Notes: generated by a model from the letters alone, not told the origin. Positions 52,003-62,202 are shown, counted from the stretch's first letter. The stretch: 64,000 bases of DNA from Paraburkholderia saeva (GCF_907164555.1 NZ_CAJQZC010000003.1:558001-622000), one strand, 5' to 3'. Numbers and translations are program-made.

Positions 52003-52827
52003 ATGAACATCTTCGACGAAGAGAAGATCGACTGTCACAATCATATTTTCGACCCCGCACGTTTTCCGTATCGTGCCGACACAGCGTACCGGCCGTCAAT
52101 GCAGGAGATCGGCACGGCAGCGCAGTTTGCTCACGTGATGGACGCCTGCGGCGTGCGACATGCGCTGCTTGTCGGGCCAACGAGCGGCTACCGCACGGAC
52201 AACCGCTGCATGCTCGACGCAATCGCGAACGGCAGCGGTCGTTTCAGGGGCATCGCGGTAGTGGATAACGACGTGAGCCGCGCCGAACTGGTGGAGCTGA
52301 AGGCAGCGGGCGTAGTGGGCCTCGCCTTCAATCCGGCGATGGAGGGCGTCGAGGCCATGAACGATGTCGATGCGCTCCTTGACACACTGACCGACCTCGA
52401 CATGTTCGCGCAGATCCAGACCACCGGCGACCAGCTGGTTGCGATCGAGCCGCTGATCAGACGGACGTCAACGCGGATACTCATCGACCACTGCGGTCGA
52501 CCGGAAGTCGCTGCCGGCACCGGCCAGGCCGGCTTCCAGACGCTGCTGCGTCTTGCGGACACGGAGCGCGTCACCGTCAAGCTATCCGGGCTGCAAAAGT
52601 TTTCGCAGCTTGCCTATCCGTACGACGACGCACAGAACTTCGCGCTTCAAATCCTTCGCACGGTCGGCCCGGATCACTGTGTCTGGGGTTCGGACTGGCC
52701 GTTTCTGCGCTCGCCTGTGCGGATGGATTACGCGCCGCTGCTGACGCTCATCGAGCGCCTGATTCCCGACTCCGATGCGCGCCGACGTGTCCTGTGGCAA
52801 ACGCCGCGCAGGCTGTTCGGTTTCTGA
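52003..52827 (+). CDS. Amidohydrolase of the 2-pyrone-4,6-dicarboxylate lactonase type
   Basis: A 274-aa metal-dependent TIM-barrel hydrolase of the amidohydrolase-2 family. DCHNHIFDP carries the two N-terminal His, LIDHCGRPE the barrel His and VWGSDWPF the catalytic Asp. These match LigI-like lactonases of aromatic degradation. The true substrate cannot be read from sequence, and no ring-cleavage genes are adjacent. It is divergent from the SulP gene and convergent with polB. Confidence 0.82.
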   Translation: MNIFDEEKIDCHNHIFDPARFPYRADTAYRPSMQEIGTAAQFAHVMDACGVRHALLVGPTSGYRTDNRCMLDAIANGSGRFRGIAVVDNDVSRAELVELKAAGVVGLAFNPAMEGVEAMNDVDALLDTLTDLDMFAQIQTTGDQLVAIEPLIRRTSTRILIDHCGRPEVAAGTGQAGFQTLLRLADTERVTVKLSGLQKFSQLAYPYDDAQNFALQILRTVGPDHCVWGSDWPFLRSPVRMDYAPLLTLIERLIPDSDARRRVLWQTPRRLFGF

Positions 52828-52845
52828 GGCCCAGTGGGTGTCATG

Positions 52846-55212
52846 TCAGAACAGCGCTTTCTGGCCTGACATCAGCGTCTCGAAATCGTCGCCGAGCAAG
52901 GGGAGAATCGCGTCGGCCACAGGTTGCAACTGGCGCGTGAGGTAGTGGTCGTAGTCGATTTCCGCGCGTAGCGCTTCCAGCGGCTCGGGGCCTGCGCCTG
53001 TCATCACGTAACTGATCCAGCCGCCGTTTTGATATTGCAGCGGCCGGCCTTTCTCGCGATTGAGTTCGTCGGCGAGGCGCGCGGCCCGCACGTGCGGTGG
53101 CACGTTGCGTTGATAGTCTTCGAGCGGACGGCGCAGCCGCTTGCGATAGATGAGCTGATCGTCGAACTCGCCACCGAGTGTTCGCTGAACGTAGTCGCGG
53201 ATGTAGTCCTGGTAGGGCTGCTGCCTGAAGATGCGCAGATAAAGCTGCTGCTGAAAGCGCTGCGCGAGCGGCGTCCAGTCGGTGCGGACCGTTTCGAGCC
53301 CTTTGTAGATCACGTCTTCGGTGCCGTCGGGCAGCACGGTCAAACCCGCATAGCGTTTTTTGCTGCCTTCCTCGGCGCCGCGAACTGTGGGCATGAAAAA
53401 GCGCCGATAGTGTCGCTCGAACTGAAGTTCAAGCGCGCTTTCCAGACCAAAGCGCGTCTGCACGTGTTGTTGCCACCACGTATTGATGTGCCCAACGAGC
53501 GCCCGGCCAATCTGCGCGGCGTCCTCTTCGGAGTGAGCGTGTCTTAGCCAGACGAACGTCGAATCGGTGTCGCCGTAAATGACCTCATAACCTTCGGCTT
53601 CGATCAGCTTGCGCGTCTGGCGCATGATTTCGTGCCCGCGCATCGTAATCGACGATGCGAGACGTGGATCGAAGAAACGGCACCCCGTCGAACCCAGTAC
53701 GCCGTAGAACGCGTTCATGATGATCTTGAGCGCCTGCGAGAGCGGCTTGTTCTGTTCGCGCCTGGCAGCTTCGCGTCCTTGCCAGACCTGACTGACGATC
53801 GATGGCAGACAGTGCTTGCTGCGTGAAAAGCGTGCACCGAGGAAGCCCGGCACGGAATCGGCGTCATCGGGGTGCTGCAGGCCTTCGACGAGCCCGACCG
53901 GATCGATCAGAAACGTGCGGATGATCGACGGATACAGGCTCTTGTAGTCCAGCACGAGCACGGAATCGTAGAGACCAGGACGCGAATCCATCACGAGACC
54001 GCCGGGGCTCGCTTGCCCCGCTACGTCGCCCGGGTTCGGTGCGACAAATCCCTGGCGATGCATCCGCGGCATGTAGAGATGGGTAAATGCCGCGACCGAT
54101 CCGCCACTGCGATCCGCCGCGAGCCCGGTGACGGTGGCTCGTTCGAGCAGGAACGTCAGCAGTTCCGTTCGGGCGAAGATACGCGTGACCAGCTCGCAAT
54201 CTTTGAGGTTGTACTTCGCGAGCGCCGGCTTGTCCTCGTCAAAGCGCCGCTGGATTTCCTCCATGCGCTGATAGGGGTTGTCGATGGACTTGCCTTCGCC
54301 CAGCACGGATTGCGAGACGTATTCGAGGCTGAACGACGGAAAGCTCCACGTCGCCGACCTGAGCGCCTCGATGCCGTCGATGATCAGCCGCCCGGCAGCG
54401 CCCGCAAAGAAGTGGTTTTTCTGGTGACCGTGCTCGCGCCATTCCATGACGCTCGCGCCGCGTCCGATCCTGAGCGGAACGCGATAACGTTCTGCGTGTT
54501 CCTGCAACACGCGCAGATCGAACTGCACGAGGTTCCAGCCGATAATCGCATCGGGATCGTGAACGGCAAACCATTCATTGAGCTTTTCCAGCATCTGCGG
54601 GCGGCTTTCGCAGTACTCCAACTGGAAATCGATCAGGCAGTGGTCGCCGTTTGCGGGGCCGAGCATATACACCTGACGCTGGCCGCATCCTTCCAGTGCA
54701 ATCGAATACAGGTCGCCATGCGCACTCGTTTCGATATCGAGCGACACCAGCCTGAGTTGAGGTCGATAGTCTGTTGCAGGCTTCATCTCGGCATTCACGA
54801 GCATGCCGCTTCCGGTCGCTTCGCCGCTGAACGTGACGGGTGCCGTGATGAACCGCTCCATCAAGTAGCGCTCGGGCGGGAAGATGTCCGCTTCATACAC
54901 ATCGACGCCACCCTGTCTCAGCCGCTTTTCGAGCGCGCCGAGCTGGCGGTAGTGCTGGCAATACATCCCCAACACGGGACGATGGTGAAAATCGACGAGA
55001 TCCAGCGGGCGCAACTCGACCTGAGCTTCGCGACGCAATATCGTTTCAGCGCGCTCACGTTGCTGAACGGGGATGAACGCCACCGACGTCTGCGGACGCA
55101 GCCGGATATGACGCGGACCCTGATCGGTCGCGAGCCAGAACTCGACCTCCGTGCCGGCTGCGGTATCGCGCCAGTGTCGGGTCAAAAGAAAGCCTTGGTG
55201 TTGCTCAGTCAA
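52846..55212 (-). CDS. polB: DNA polymerase II
   Basis: A 788-aa family B polymerase for replication restart and translesion synthesis. [20 protein letters not shown] matches the PolB N-terminus. The 3'-5' exonuclease motif is [12 protein letters not shown]. Polymerase motifs are [10 protein letters not shown] (A), [13 protein letters not shown] (B) and [10 protein letters not shown] (C, both catalytic Asp). The start is a TTG at 55212 with AGAGG six bases before it; no ATG begins near the conserved N-terminus. I see no LexA box upstream, unlike the SOS-controlled E. coli gene. Confidence 0.95.
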   Translation of the reverse strand: MTEQHQGFLLTRHWRDTAAGTEVEFWLATDQGPRHIRLRPQTSVAFIPVQQRERAETILRREAQVELRPLDLVDFHHRPVLGMYCQHYRQLGALEKRLRQGGVDVYEADIFPPERYLMERFITAPVTFSGEATGSGMLVNAEMKPATDYRPQLRLVSLDIETSAHGDLYSIALEGCGQRQVYMLGPANGDHCLIDFQLEYCESRPQMLEKLNEWFAVHDPDAIIGWNLVQFDLRVLQEHAERYRVPLRIGRGASVMEWREHGHQKNHFFAGAAGRLIIDGIEALRSATWSFPSFSLEYVSQSVLGEGKSIDNPYQRMEEIQRRFDEDKPALAKYNLKDCELVTRIFARTELLTFLLERATVTGLAADRSGGSVAAFTHLYMPRMHRQGFVAPNPGDVAGQASPGGLVMDSRPGLYDSVLVLDYKSLYPSIIRTFLIDPVGLVEGLQHPDDADSVPGFLGARFSRSKHCLPSIVSQVWQGREAARREQNKPLSQALKIIMNAFYGVLGSTGCRFFDPRLASSITMRGHEIMRQTRKLIEAEGYEVIYGDTDSTFVWLRHAHSEEDAAQIGRALVGHINTWWQQHVQTRFGLESALELQFERHYRRFFMPTVRGAEEGSKKRYAGLTVLPDGTEDVIYKGLETVRTDWTPLAQRFQQQLYLRIFRQQPYQDYIRDYVQRTLGGEFDDQLIYRKRLRRPLEDYQRNVPPHVRAARLADELNREKGRPLQYQNGGWISYVMTGAGPEPLEALRAEIDYDHYLTRQLQPVADAILPLLGDDFETLMSGQKALF

Positions 55213-55391
55213 ACAGTCGCCTCTGGGTGCTCATTTCCACGGGCAATTTTACTGTCTGCGCGGTTTTGGCGTTGTCGATTTCCTGCGGTGTCGTTCGTCG
55301 TATGTGAAGGGTGGTCAGGCTGCCGGCGGCGATGTTTCCGTGTGGCGGCTTCCTGCCCTCATTCCTCTTCAATCGAAAAAGGAGCACGTTC

Positions 55392-55745
55392 ATGACCTAT
55401 ATCGACGGTTTTGTTGCAGCAGTGCCCACGGCAAGCCGTGAAGCGTTCACGCGACACGCCGAGATTGCCGCGGCGGTTTTCAGGGAGCAGGGGGCGTTGC
55501 AGGTGGTCGAATGCTGGGGCGACGACGTGCCGGATGGCACGCTGACCTCGTTCCCGATGGCCGTCAAACGCAAGGACGACGAGACCGTGGTCTTTTCGTG
55601 GATTCTCTGGCCGTCGCGTCAGGTGCGCGACAAGGGCATGCAGGCCGTGATGGCCGACCCGCGGATGCGGCCCGAGACGAATCCGATGCCGTTCGACGGC
55701 AAGCGGGCGATTTTCGGCGGTTTCGAAGTGATCGTCGAAGCCTGA
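55392..55745 (+). CDS. DUF1428 family protein
   Basis: A 117-aa small protein with the ferredoxin-like alpha/beta barrel of the DUF1428 family: MTYIDGFVAAVPTASREAF, QVVECWGDDVPDG, VFSWILWPSRQVRDKGMQAVMADPRM and NPMPFDGKRAIFGGFEVIVEA. The family function is unknown; some members are linked to resistance determinants without proof. AAAGGAGCACGTTC precedes ATG 55392. It is divergent from polB. Confidence 0.92.
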   Translation: MTYIDGFVAAVPTASREAFTRHAEIAAAVFREQGALQVVECWGDDVPDGTLTSFPMAVKRKDDETVVFSWILWPSRQVRDKGMQAVMADPRMRPETNPMPFDGKRAIFGGFEVIVEA

Positions 55746-55913
55746 CGGGCTGTTGCGGTTGCCCTGTCTGTGGGGAAAATCACGACGTTCGACCCTTTCA
55801 GGGGCGTGCGCCGCTAGAATGCTGCCGGACCTTGTGCCCGGCTGTGCACGCACTCATCGCACGCGCGCGGAGTGAAAAGCCGGCAGAAGACCGGCCTCAC
55901 TCTGGAGACAAGA

Positions 55914-57353
55914 ATGACAACCCCTGAACAGGATCGGGCCGCGGCACACGCGGCGGCCTCCCGTGAATCCGCCTCGCTCGCCATCGACGCCGGTACGATT
56001 TCCGCGCGTCTGGACCGGCTGCCTGCGACACGTTCCATCTGGAAGCTCGTCGTTCTGCTTAGCCTCGGCTTTTTCTTCGAGCTTTACGATCTGCTTTATA
56101 CAGGCTACGTGGCACCCGGACTCGTCAAGAGCGGTCTGCTGACGGCGACGACGCATGGCCTCTTTGGCACGACCGGCATCGCGAGTTTTATCGCCGCGCT
56201 GTTTGCCGGGCTGTTCGTCGGCACGATTGCCTGCGGCTCACTTGCCGACCGCTTTGGCCGCCGCGCCATCTTCACGTATTCGCTGCTGTGGTACACGGTG
56301 GCTAACGTCATCATGGCGTTCCAGGAGACGGCGCTCGGGCTGAACGTCTGGCGCTTTATCGCGGGTGTGGGTATCGGCGTCGAACTTGTGACGATCGGCA
56401 CGTACATCGCGGAGCTGGTGCCACGGCAGATCCGCGGCCGGGCGTTCGCCTGCGAGCAGGCAGTCGGCTTTACGGCCGTGCCGGTGGTGGCGTTTCTCGC
56501 GTATCTGCTGGTGCCGCGTACTTTCTTCGGCCTCGATGGGTGGCGCTGGGTCGTGCTGATTGGCGCGCATGGCGCGCTCTTCGTGTGGTGGATTCGTCGT
56601 GCGTTGCCCGAGAGCCCTCGATGGCTTGCGCAACAGGGGCGTCTTGAAGAAGCGGACCGCGTGATGACCGCGCTCGAGGCGAAAGTGCAGGCCGAATACG
56701 GCCGTCCGCTGCCGGCGCCTGAAAAGGTTGTCGCGACGCCGGAACGCGGCCGCTTCCGTGACATGTGGGTGGCGCCGTACCGTTCGCGCACATTGATGAT
56801 GGTGATCTTCAACGTATTCCAGACGGTCGGGTTCTACGGCTTCGCCAACTGGGTGCCGACGCTGCTGATCAAGCAGGGCATCACGATCACAACGAGCCTG
56901 CTGTATTCGAGCATCATCGCGCTGGCGGCACCGCTCGGACCGGTGATCGGGCTTGCGATCGCGGATCGTTTTGAGCGCAAGAGCGTGATCGTGGTGATGG
57001 CCGGTGCGATTGTGGTGTGCGGCCTGTGGTTCAGCCAGGTGACCGATGCACTGTTGCTGGTGGCGCTTGGCGTGTGCCTGACGCTGGCAAGCAACATCAT
57101 GTCGTACAGCTTTCACGCGTATCAGAGCGAGCTTTTTCCGACGAGCATCCGTGCGCGTGCGGTCGGCTTTGTCTATTCGTGGAGCCGGTTCTCCGCGATC
57201 TTCACCGCGTTCCTGATTGCCGCCGCGTTGCGGCAGTTTGGTTCGACAGGGGTATTCGTGCTGATCGCCGGCGCGATGCTGATCGTCATGGCGGCGATTG
57301 GATTCATGGGGCCGCGCACGAAGGGTCGCGCGCTCGAAGACATTTCGCACTAA
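55914..57353 (+). CDS. MFS transporter (metabolite:H+ symporter type)
   Basis: A 479-aa transporter with 12 membrane segments. Motif A is GSLADRFGRRAIF and the second-half copy is GLAIADRFERKSVIV. PESPRWLAQQGRLEEADRV sits in the central loop and RWVVLIGAHGALF in the first half. It falls in the sugar/organic-acid porter group; LPATRSIWKLVVLLSLGFFFELYDLL at the start is typical of that branch. The substrate is unknown. GGAGACAAGA precedes ATG 55914. Confidence 0.87.
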   Translation: MTTPEQDRAAAHAAASRESASLAIDAGTISARLDRLPATRSIWKLVVLLSLGFFFELYDLLYTGYVAPGLVKSGLLTATTHGLFGTTGIASFIAALFAGLFVGTIACGSLADRFGRRAIFTYSLLWYTVANVIMAFQETALGLNVWRFIAGVGIGVELVTIGTYIAELVPRQIRGRAFACEQAVGFTAVPVVAFLAYLLVPRTFFGLDGWRWVVLIGAHGALFVWWIRRALPESPRWLAQQGRLEEADRVMTALEAKVQAEYGRPLPAPEKVVATPERGRFRDMWVAPYRSRTLMMVIFNVFQTVGFYGFANWVPTLLIKQGITITTSLLYSSIIALAAPLGPVIGLAIADRFERKSVIVVMAGAIVVCGLWFSQVTDALLLVALGVCLTLASNIMSYSFHAYQSELFPTSIRARAVGFVYSWSRFSAIFTAFLIAAALRQFGSTGVFVLIAGAMLIVMAAIGFMGPRTKGRALEDISH

Positions 57354-57357
57354 ACGT

Positions 57358-57379
57358 GACGATCCCGGGAGGGATCGTC
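57358..57379. terminator. Bidirectional terminator hairpin
   Basis: GACGATCCC and GGGATCGTC form a perfect 9-bp stem around the loop GGGA. It starts five bases after the MFS stop codon and lies 25 bases from the end of the convergent DUF2891 gene, so it can serve both. There is no T run on either side. Confidence 0.6.
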
Positions 57380-57403
57380 GATACAGGTGATACCGGGCGT
57401 TCC

Positions 57404-58414
57404 TCAGGCCTCCAGCGCCAGCAGCGCAAACGTCGCGAGCCAGTGTTCGCCCATGTAATCGCCTGCGACGTGATCCAGTGCGGCCGCCAGATGCGTGTCG
57501 GCCGCTTCGAAGAGCGCGGCGGCGCGCGCATCGTCCGCAGGCAGCGCCCGCGCGATCGAGCGTTGACACCATGCGCGGCTGAGATTCAATCCGTCGAGAT
57601 GCGCGATCTTGCCGTCCGTGCGATCCGTTACGGTGGCGGGTACGAAGAGCGTCGCTGGCTTGCGCGCTGCAATATCCGGCAGGAAGCGCGCGAACCACGC
57701 GACAAATTCCCGCGCAGGCAGCACGCGTCGCATCAATTCAGCTTCCATCAACGATGGCGACAGAAATTCGTCACCCGACGGCTCCCACGCCTGACACGCG
57801 GCGTCTTCCTGATACCAGCGCTTTGACGTGTCCACGATCAGGCCGGCAAGTGAACGATGGCCTGTCTGCTGTGCGAAATCGAGCGCAAGCGACAGCGCAA
57901 ACGCGGTGTTGAAATGCGTGCCGACGCGCAACGGATACGTCGACTTCGGCAGGAATTCCTCAAAGCGATCGACAAACGCCTGGGTAAGCGGCGCGATTGT
58001 CTGTGTCCACGTGGCCGCCTGCGGCAAGGTCATGGACTGCACCTGTGCCGCGAGCGCGAGCAGCCACCCCCAGCCGTACGGCCGCTCGAATCCGCGATTG
58101 TGCGGCAGGTCCAGATAGGCCATCTCCCCCGCGACATTTGCTGCCGTGAAATGCGCATCGACGGTTGCGACGATACGTTTCGCTTCGGGCAGGTCGGGAT
58201 AGCGGTCGATCAGTCTCAGCACGAGCCAGTAACCGTGCACGCACGAATGCCAGTCGTAGCTGCCGTAGAAAACCGGGTGAAGCGCGCGCGGCCCCTGCAC
58301 ATCCTGTGGGCCGGCCAGCGAATGCGTCAACTTGTTCGGATATTCGCGCGTCAGGTGATCGAGCGCCAGCGTAGCGAATTTCGATGCAATTGCGGAAGTG
58401 AGTTGAGTGGTCAT
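57404..58414 (-). CDS. DUF2891 family protein
   Basis: A 336-aa protein that looks like an alpha/alpha-barrel: HPVFYGSYDWHSCVHGYWLVLRL, LDLPHNRGFERPYGWGWLLALAAQ, RVGTHFNTAFALSLALD, EPSGDEFLSPSLMEAELMRRVL and GDYMGEHWLATFALLALEA. The conserved His, Trp and Asp clusters suggest an enzyme, perhaps acting on sugars, but the family is uncharacterised. ATG 58414 is chosen over a GTG two codons earlier. Confidence 0.9.
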   Translation of the reverse strand: MTTQLTSAIASKFATLALDHLTREYPNKLTHSLAGPQDVQGPRALHPVFYGSYDWHSCVHGYWLVLRLIDRYPDLPEAKRIVATVDAHFTAANVAGEMAYLDLPHNRGFERPYGWGWLLALAAQVQSMTLPQAATWTQTIAPLTQAFVDRFEEFLPKSTYPLRVGTHFNTAFALSLALDFAQQTGHRSLAGLIVDTSKRWYQEDAACQAWEPSGDEFLSPSLMEAELMRRVLPAREFVAWFARFLPDIAARKPATLFVPATVTDRTDGKIAHLDGLNLSRAWCQRSIARALPADDARAAALFEAADTHLAAALDHVAGDYMGEHWLATFALLALEA

Positions 58415-58509
58415 CGGCACACCGGCAGGAACGTTAACCTGCGTTTTGCAGGCACTTAATCATATCGAAGTGCCCGAAAACAGCAACCCGGAGCGTGCGG
58501 ACCCGATCA

Positions 58510-58556
58510 GGCACACGCGCGTCGCGCCGCACCGGGCGTCGCGACGCGCGTGTGCC
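58510..58556 (-). terminator. Perfect 17-bp hairpin at the end of the putrescine operon
   Basis: GGCACACGCGCGTCGCG (58510-58526) and CGCGACGCGCGTGTGCC (58540-58556) are exact inverted repeats around a 13-nt loop. It starts 14 bases after the aminotransferase stop codon on the minus strand. Without a following T run it may block 3' exonucleases or act with Rho instead of as a classical intrinsic terminator. Confidence 0.65.
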
Positions 58557-58569
58557 CGACAAGCTGACG

Positions 58570-59994
58570 TCATGAAAGACCCTGTTGTTGGGCGGTCGCG
58601 TCGATCGCCTTTTTTGCCTTCAGGACGACTTCGTCGATTTCTTCCTTTGTGATGACAAGCGGTGGTGAAAGCAGCATCCGGTCGCCTGAAGCGCGCATGA
58701 TCAGGCCGCCGTTAAAGCAGAAGTCACGGCAGATCGTGCCGACGTCGCCGCCGTTCTCGAAGCGCCTGCGCGCCTTCGGGTCCTGCGCGAGTTGAATGCC
58801 GGCAACGAGGCCCGTGCCCGCGATCTCACCGACAATCGGGTGATTCGCGAATGTCTCTCGCAGACACTGCTGGAAGTAAGGCCCTGTTTCGTTCCTCACG
58901 CGCTCGATGATCTTTTCGTCGCGCAGCAACCTGAGGTTTGCGACGGCGACCGCAGCGGCAACCGGATGACCCGAGTAAGTCAGGCCGTGATTGAAGTCAC
59001 CGTTGTCGATGATCGCTTTGGCGACGCGATCGTGCAGGCCAACTGCGCCCATCGGCACATAGCCGCTTGTCAGCCCTTTGGCGAGCGTGATCAGGTCGGG
59101 CTCGAAGCCGAAGTGCTGATGGGCGAACCATTCGCCTGTGCGTCCGAAGCCGCCAATCACCTCGTCGGCGACCAGCAGGATGTCGTATTGGTGGCAAATG
59201 CGCTGGATTTCCCGCCAGTAGGTAGACGGCGGGAAAATCACACCGCCCGCCCCCTGGAAAGGCTCACCGATGAATGCCGCGACGTTGTCTGCGCCAAGTT
59301 CGAGGATCTTCGTTTCAAGCTGCCGCGCGCGTGCGAGACCGAACGCTTCGGGCGTCATGTCGCCACCTTCGCCAAACCAGTAAGGCTGATCGATGTGCGC
59401 GATGTGCTCAACCTTCGAGGGCATCTGTTCGTGCATGTAACCCATGCCGCCGAGCGTGCCGCCGGCAATCGTCGAGCCGTGATAGCCGTTCCTGCGCGAT
59501 ATCACGTACTTCTTCTGCTTCCTGCCTTGCGTCGCCCAGTATTGATGGACGATGCGCAGCACGGTGTCGTTACCTTCAGAGCCGCTGTTGCAGTAGAAGA
59601 AGTGGTTGAATGGCTCCGGCGTGACTTCGGCCAGCAGGGCGGACAGTTCAATAACGGGCGGATGCGTTGTCTTGAAGAACGTGTTGTAAAACGGCAATTC
59701 CTGCATCTGCCGGAATGCCGCGTCGGAAAGCTCGCGGCGTCCGTAGCCGACGTTCACGCACCAGAGGCCCGCCATGCCGTCGATAATCCTGTTGCCGTCG
59801 GAATCCCACAGGTAAACGCCTTTTGCTTTGACGATCACGCGGCTGCCGGCGCGATTCAGCGATCCCATATCCGAGAACGGGTGAATGTGGTGCGCGGCGT
59901 CGAGCGCGCGGTATTCGGCAGTCGTGCGTTGCTGCGTGGCCTGCACGCTCGCCGCGGGTTGCACATATGCGACTTCTTCTGTTGTGTACCTCAT
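58570..59994 (-). CDS. Class III aminotransferase (putrescine/polyamine:pyruvate type)
   Basis: A 474-aa PLP enzyme. The PLP lysine is K306 in LITLAKGLTSGYVPMGAV, and DEVIGGFGRTGEWFAHQ carries the cofactor-ring Asp. GGVIFPPSTYWREIQRICHQYDILL and FNHGLTYSGHPVAAAVAVANL are typical of the SpuC branch. Together with the two upstream genes it suggests putrescine or gamma-glutamylputrescine breakdown by transamination. GGAGGCACC precedes ATG 59994. The gap to the synthetase gene is 38 bases. Confidence 0.87.
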   Translation of the reverse strand: MRYTTEEVAYVQPAASVQATQQRTTAEYRALDAAHHIHPFSDMGSLNRAGSRVIVKAKGVYLWDSDGNRIIDGMAGLWCVNVGYGRRELSDAAFRQMQELPFYNTFFKTTHPPVIELSALLAEVTPEPFNHFFYCNSGSEGNDTVLRIVHQYWATQGRKQKKYVISRRNGYHGSTIAGGTLGGMGYMHEQMPSKVEHIAHIDQPYWFGEGGDMTPEAFGLARARQLETKILELGADNVAAFIGEPFQGAGGVIFPPSTYWREIQRICHQYDILLVADEVIGGFGRTGEWFAHQHFGFEPDLITLAKGLTSGYVPMGAVGLHDRVAKAIIDNGDFNHGLTYSGHPVAAAVAVANLRLLRDEKIIERVRNETGPYFQQCLRETFANHPIVGEIAGTGLVAGIQLAQDPKARRRFENGGDVGTICRDFCFNGGLIMRASGDRMLLSPPLVITKEEIDEVVLKAKKAIDATAQQQGLS

Positions 59995-60032
59995 GGTGCC
60001 TCCAGATTTTTGACCGTCTGCTTTTTTGCGCT

Positions 60033-61367
60033 CTAGACGTGCAGGAGCAAATGCCTGCGTTCCCACGAACTGATCACGCGGAAGAACGCTTCGTATTCGG
60101 TTTCCTTGAGCGCAAGGAACGCTTTCACGAACTTCTCGCCGAGAATTTCCGCCAGCGGCTCGCACGCGCCCATCAGCGTGATTCCTTCTTCGAGGTTGCG
60201 TGGCAACTGATAGGGCAATGCGTAGCCGTCGCTGGTCAGCGGTTCGGTCGGCGTCAGGCGTTGCGTCATGCCGAGGTAACCGGCAGCGAGCGTGGCCGCG
60301 ATCGCAAGATAGGGATTGCAGTCGACGCCCGGAATGCGGTTCTCGACACGCCGTGCAGCGGGCCCCGAATGCGGAATGCGAAATCCGACCGTGCGGTTGT
60401 CGTAGCCCCACTGCACGTTGATCGGTGCGGCCATGAAGCGCGACAGACGCCGATACGAATTGATGTACGGCGCAAATATCGGCATCAGCGCCGGCGTGTA
60501 TTTCTGCAGCCCGGCGATGTAGTTGTCGAAGTGGGCGGTCGACCTGCCATCACCGCCGGTGAAGATGTTCTGGCCGCTTTCATCGTCGATGACGCTTTGA
60601 TGCATGTGCATCGCCGAACCCGGTTCGCCTTCCATCGGCTTGGCCATGAACGTCGCGTACATCTTGTGGCGTAGCGCAGCTTCGCGCACGGTCCGCTTGA
60701 ACAGGAACACGCTGTCCGCGAGCTTGAGCGGATCGCCATGCATGAAATTGATTTCCATCTGCGCGGCGCCCACTTCATGAATCAACGTGTCGACTTCGAG
60801 CTCCTGGATCTCGCAATACTCGTAGATGTCTTCGAAGAGCGGATCGAACTCGTTGACTGCTTCGATCGAATACGCCTGACGACCCGTTTCCGCGCGACCT
60901 GTCCGGCCAATCGGTGGTTGCAGCGGCAGGTCCGGGTCCCGGTTCATGTCGACCAGATAAAACTCGAGTTCCGGCGCGACAACGGGCGTCCAGCCCTTTG
61001 CCTTGTAGAGCTCGAGCACGCGACGCAACACGCGGCGCGGCGAAATGGCAACGGGCGTACCGTCGAAATGGACGCAGTCGTGGATCACCTGCGCAGTGGG
61101 ATCCACGGCCCACGGGATGATGCGGATCGTCGAAGGATCGGGCACGCACACCATGTCGGGATCGGTCACGCCCGTCAGCGATCCGTCTTCCGGGTACTCG
61201 CCGGTGACGGTCTGGATCATCACTGCCTGCGGCAGTCGCATGGATTCGCCGGATTCGAACTTGCTGCGCGGAATGATCTTGCCGCGCGCGGTGCCCGCCA
61301 TATCGGGAATGATGGCTTCGATCTCGGTGATGCGGTGTTTCTTCAGAAACTCATCGATGTCATGCAT
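60033..61367 (-). CDS. Gamma-glutamylputrescine synthetase-like (glutamine synthetase family)
   Basis: A 444-aa glutamine-synthetase-fold ligase. The catalytic core shows APELEFYLVD, EVGAAQMEINF, GSAMHMHQSVID and NRIPGVDCNPYLAIAATLAAG. It is about the length of PuuA/SpuI enzymes, which join glutamate to putrescine. The adjacent PuuD-like hydrolase supports that role over true glutamine synthesis. The pathway also needs an oxidase or aminotransferase; the latter is the next gene. Confidence 0.87.
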   Translation of the reverse strand: MHDIDEFLKKHRITEIEAIIPDMAGTARGKIIPRSKFESGESMRLPQAVMIQTVTGEYPEDGSLTGVTDPDMVCVPDPSTIRIIPWAVDPTAQVIHDCVHFDGTPVAISPRRVLRRVLELYKAKGWTPVVAPELEFYLVDMNRDPDLPLQPPIGRTGRAETGRQAYSIEAVNEFDPLFEDIYEYCEIQELEVDTLIHEVGAAQMEINFMHGDPLKLADSVFLFKRTVREAALRHKMYATFMAKPMEGEPGSAMHMHQSVIDDESGQNIFTGGDGRSTAHFDNYIAGLQKYTPALMPIFAPYINSYRRLSRFMAAPINVQWGYDNRTVGFRIPHSGPAARRVENRIPGVDCNPYLAIAATLAAGYLGMTQRLTPTEPLTSDGYALPYQLPRNLEEGITLMGACEPLAEILGEKFVKAFLALKETEYEAFFRVISSWERRHLLLHV

Positions 61368-61413
61368 GATTTTCTCTCTCTTTTTTCGTGGCCGGTTGAG
61401 CGTTGACGGCTGC

Positions 61414-62202
61414 TCAGGTTGCGGCGGCGGATGCCGCTGCGAGACCGGCCTTGAAACGCATTCGCTCACGGCAGGCGGCGCCGAAGGCCTGGAAGATCGC
61501 GGTAGACAACGCGTCTTCCGCGTACTTCCATTCGGGGTGCCACTGCACACCCAGCGCAAACGCTCGCGAGTCCTTGACGCTCACTGCTTCGACCAGGCCG
61601 TCGGGCGCAACAGCTTCAACGATGAGACCGGCGCCGAGCCGCTCGACGCCTTGCCCATGCAATGAATTCACGCGTGCCTCATTCGCGCCGGAAGCGAGAC
61701 GCTGCAACAGGCCACCCTGTGTCAGGCGAATCGAATGAGACGGCGCGTATTGCAGGGCAAGTTCGTCGTCCCTGTTCTCGCGGTGGTCGCGAAGTCCGTC
61801 CACTGCGTGGACGTTTTGGTGCAGCGTTCCGCCGGACACGACGTTCATTTCCTGAAAGCCGCGACAGATTGCCAAAACCGGCACGCCGGTCTCGATGGCC
61901 GCGCGCATCAGCGGTAGCGTCGTCGCGTCGCGTGCGCGGTCGTGCAATGTGCCGGGCGCACTGGGCTCGCCGCCGTAGTGGTGCGGTTCCACGTTCGAAT
62001 GGCTGCCGGTGAAAAGCAGGCCGTCGACGAGGGACAGGATGTCCGTAAAGCACTGGCGCTTGCCGAGCGCGGGCAGCACCACGGCCAGCGCGTTCGATCC
62101 CTCGACGATCGCGGCGATATATTTTTCGCCGGTCACATGCGACGGGTGCGCGCCGATCATAATGCTGTCTGCGGTGATGCCAACTGTCGGTTTATTTTGC
62201 AT
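61414..62202 (-). CDS. puuD: Gamma-glutamyl-gamma-aminobutyrate hydrolase (PuuD-like)
   Basis: A 262-aa class I glutamine-amidotransferase-fold hydrolase that releases GABA from gamma-glutamyl-GABA. The nucleophile is C113 in VLAICRGFQEMNV, and the His/Glu pair is in VQWHPEWK. GGTLHQNVH and DGLLFTGSHSNVEP are PuuD signatures. ATG 62202 lacks a ribosome site, so the message may be leaderless; an in-frame upstream start would add a non-homologous segment. It is first in the three-gene putrescine operon. Confidence 0.88.
   Translation of the reverse strand: MQNKPTVGITADSIMIGAHPSHVTGEKYIAAIVEGSNALAVVLPALGKRQCFTDILSLVDGLLFTGSHSNVEPHHYGGEPSAPGTLHDRARDATTLPLMRAAIETGVPVLAICRGFQEMNVVSGGTLHQNVHAVDGLRDHRENRDDELALQYAPSHSIRLTQGGLLQRLASGANEARVNSLHGQGVERLGAGLIVEAVAPDGLVEAVSVKDSRAFALGVQWHPEWKYAEDALSTAIFQAFGAACRERMRFKAGLAAASAAAT

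Noticed and set aside
55213..55391. LexA (SOS) box before polB
   Set aside because: No CTG-N10-CAG or CTGT...ACAG pattern of adequate match is visible in the gap, although E. coli polB is SOS-controlled.
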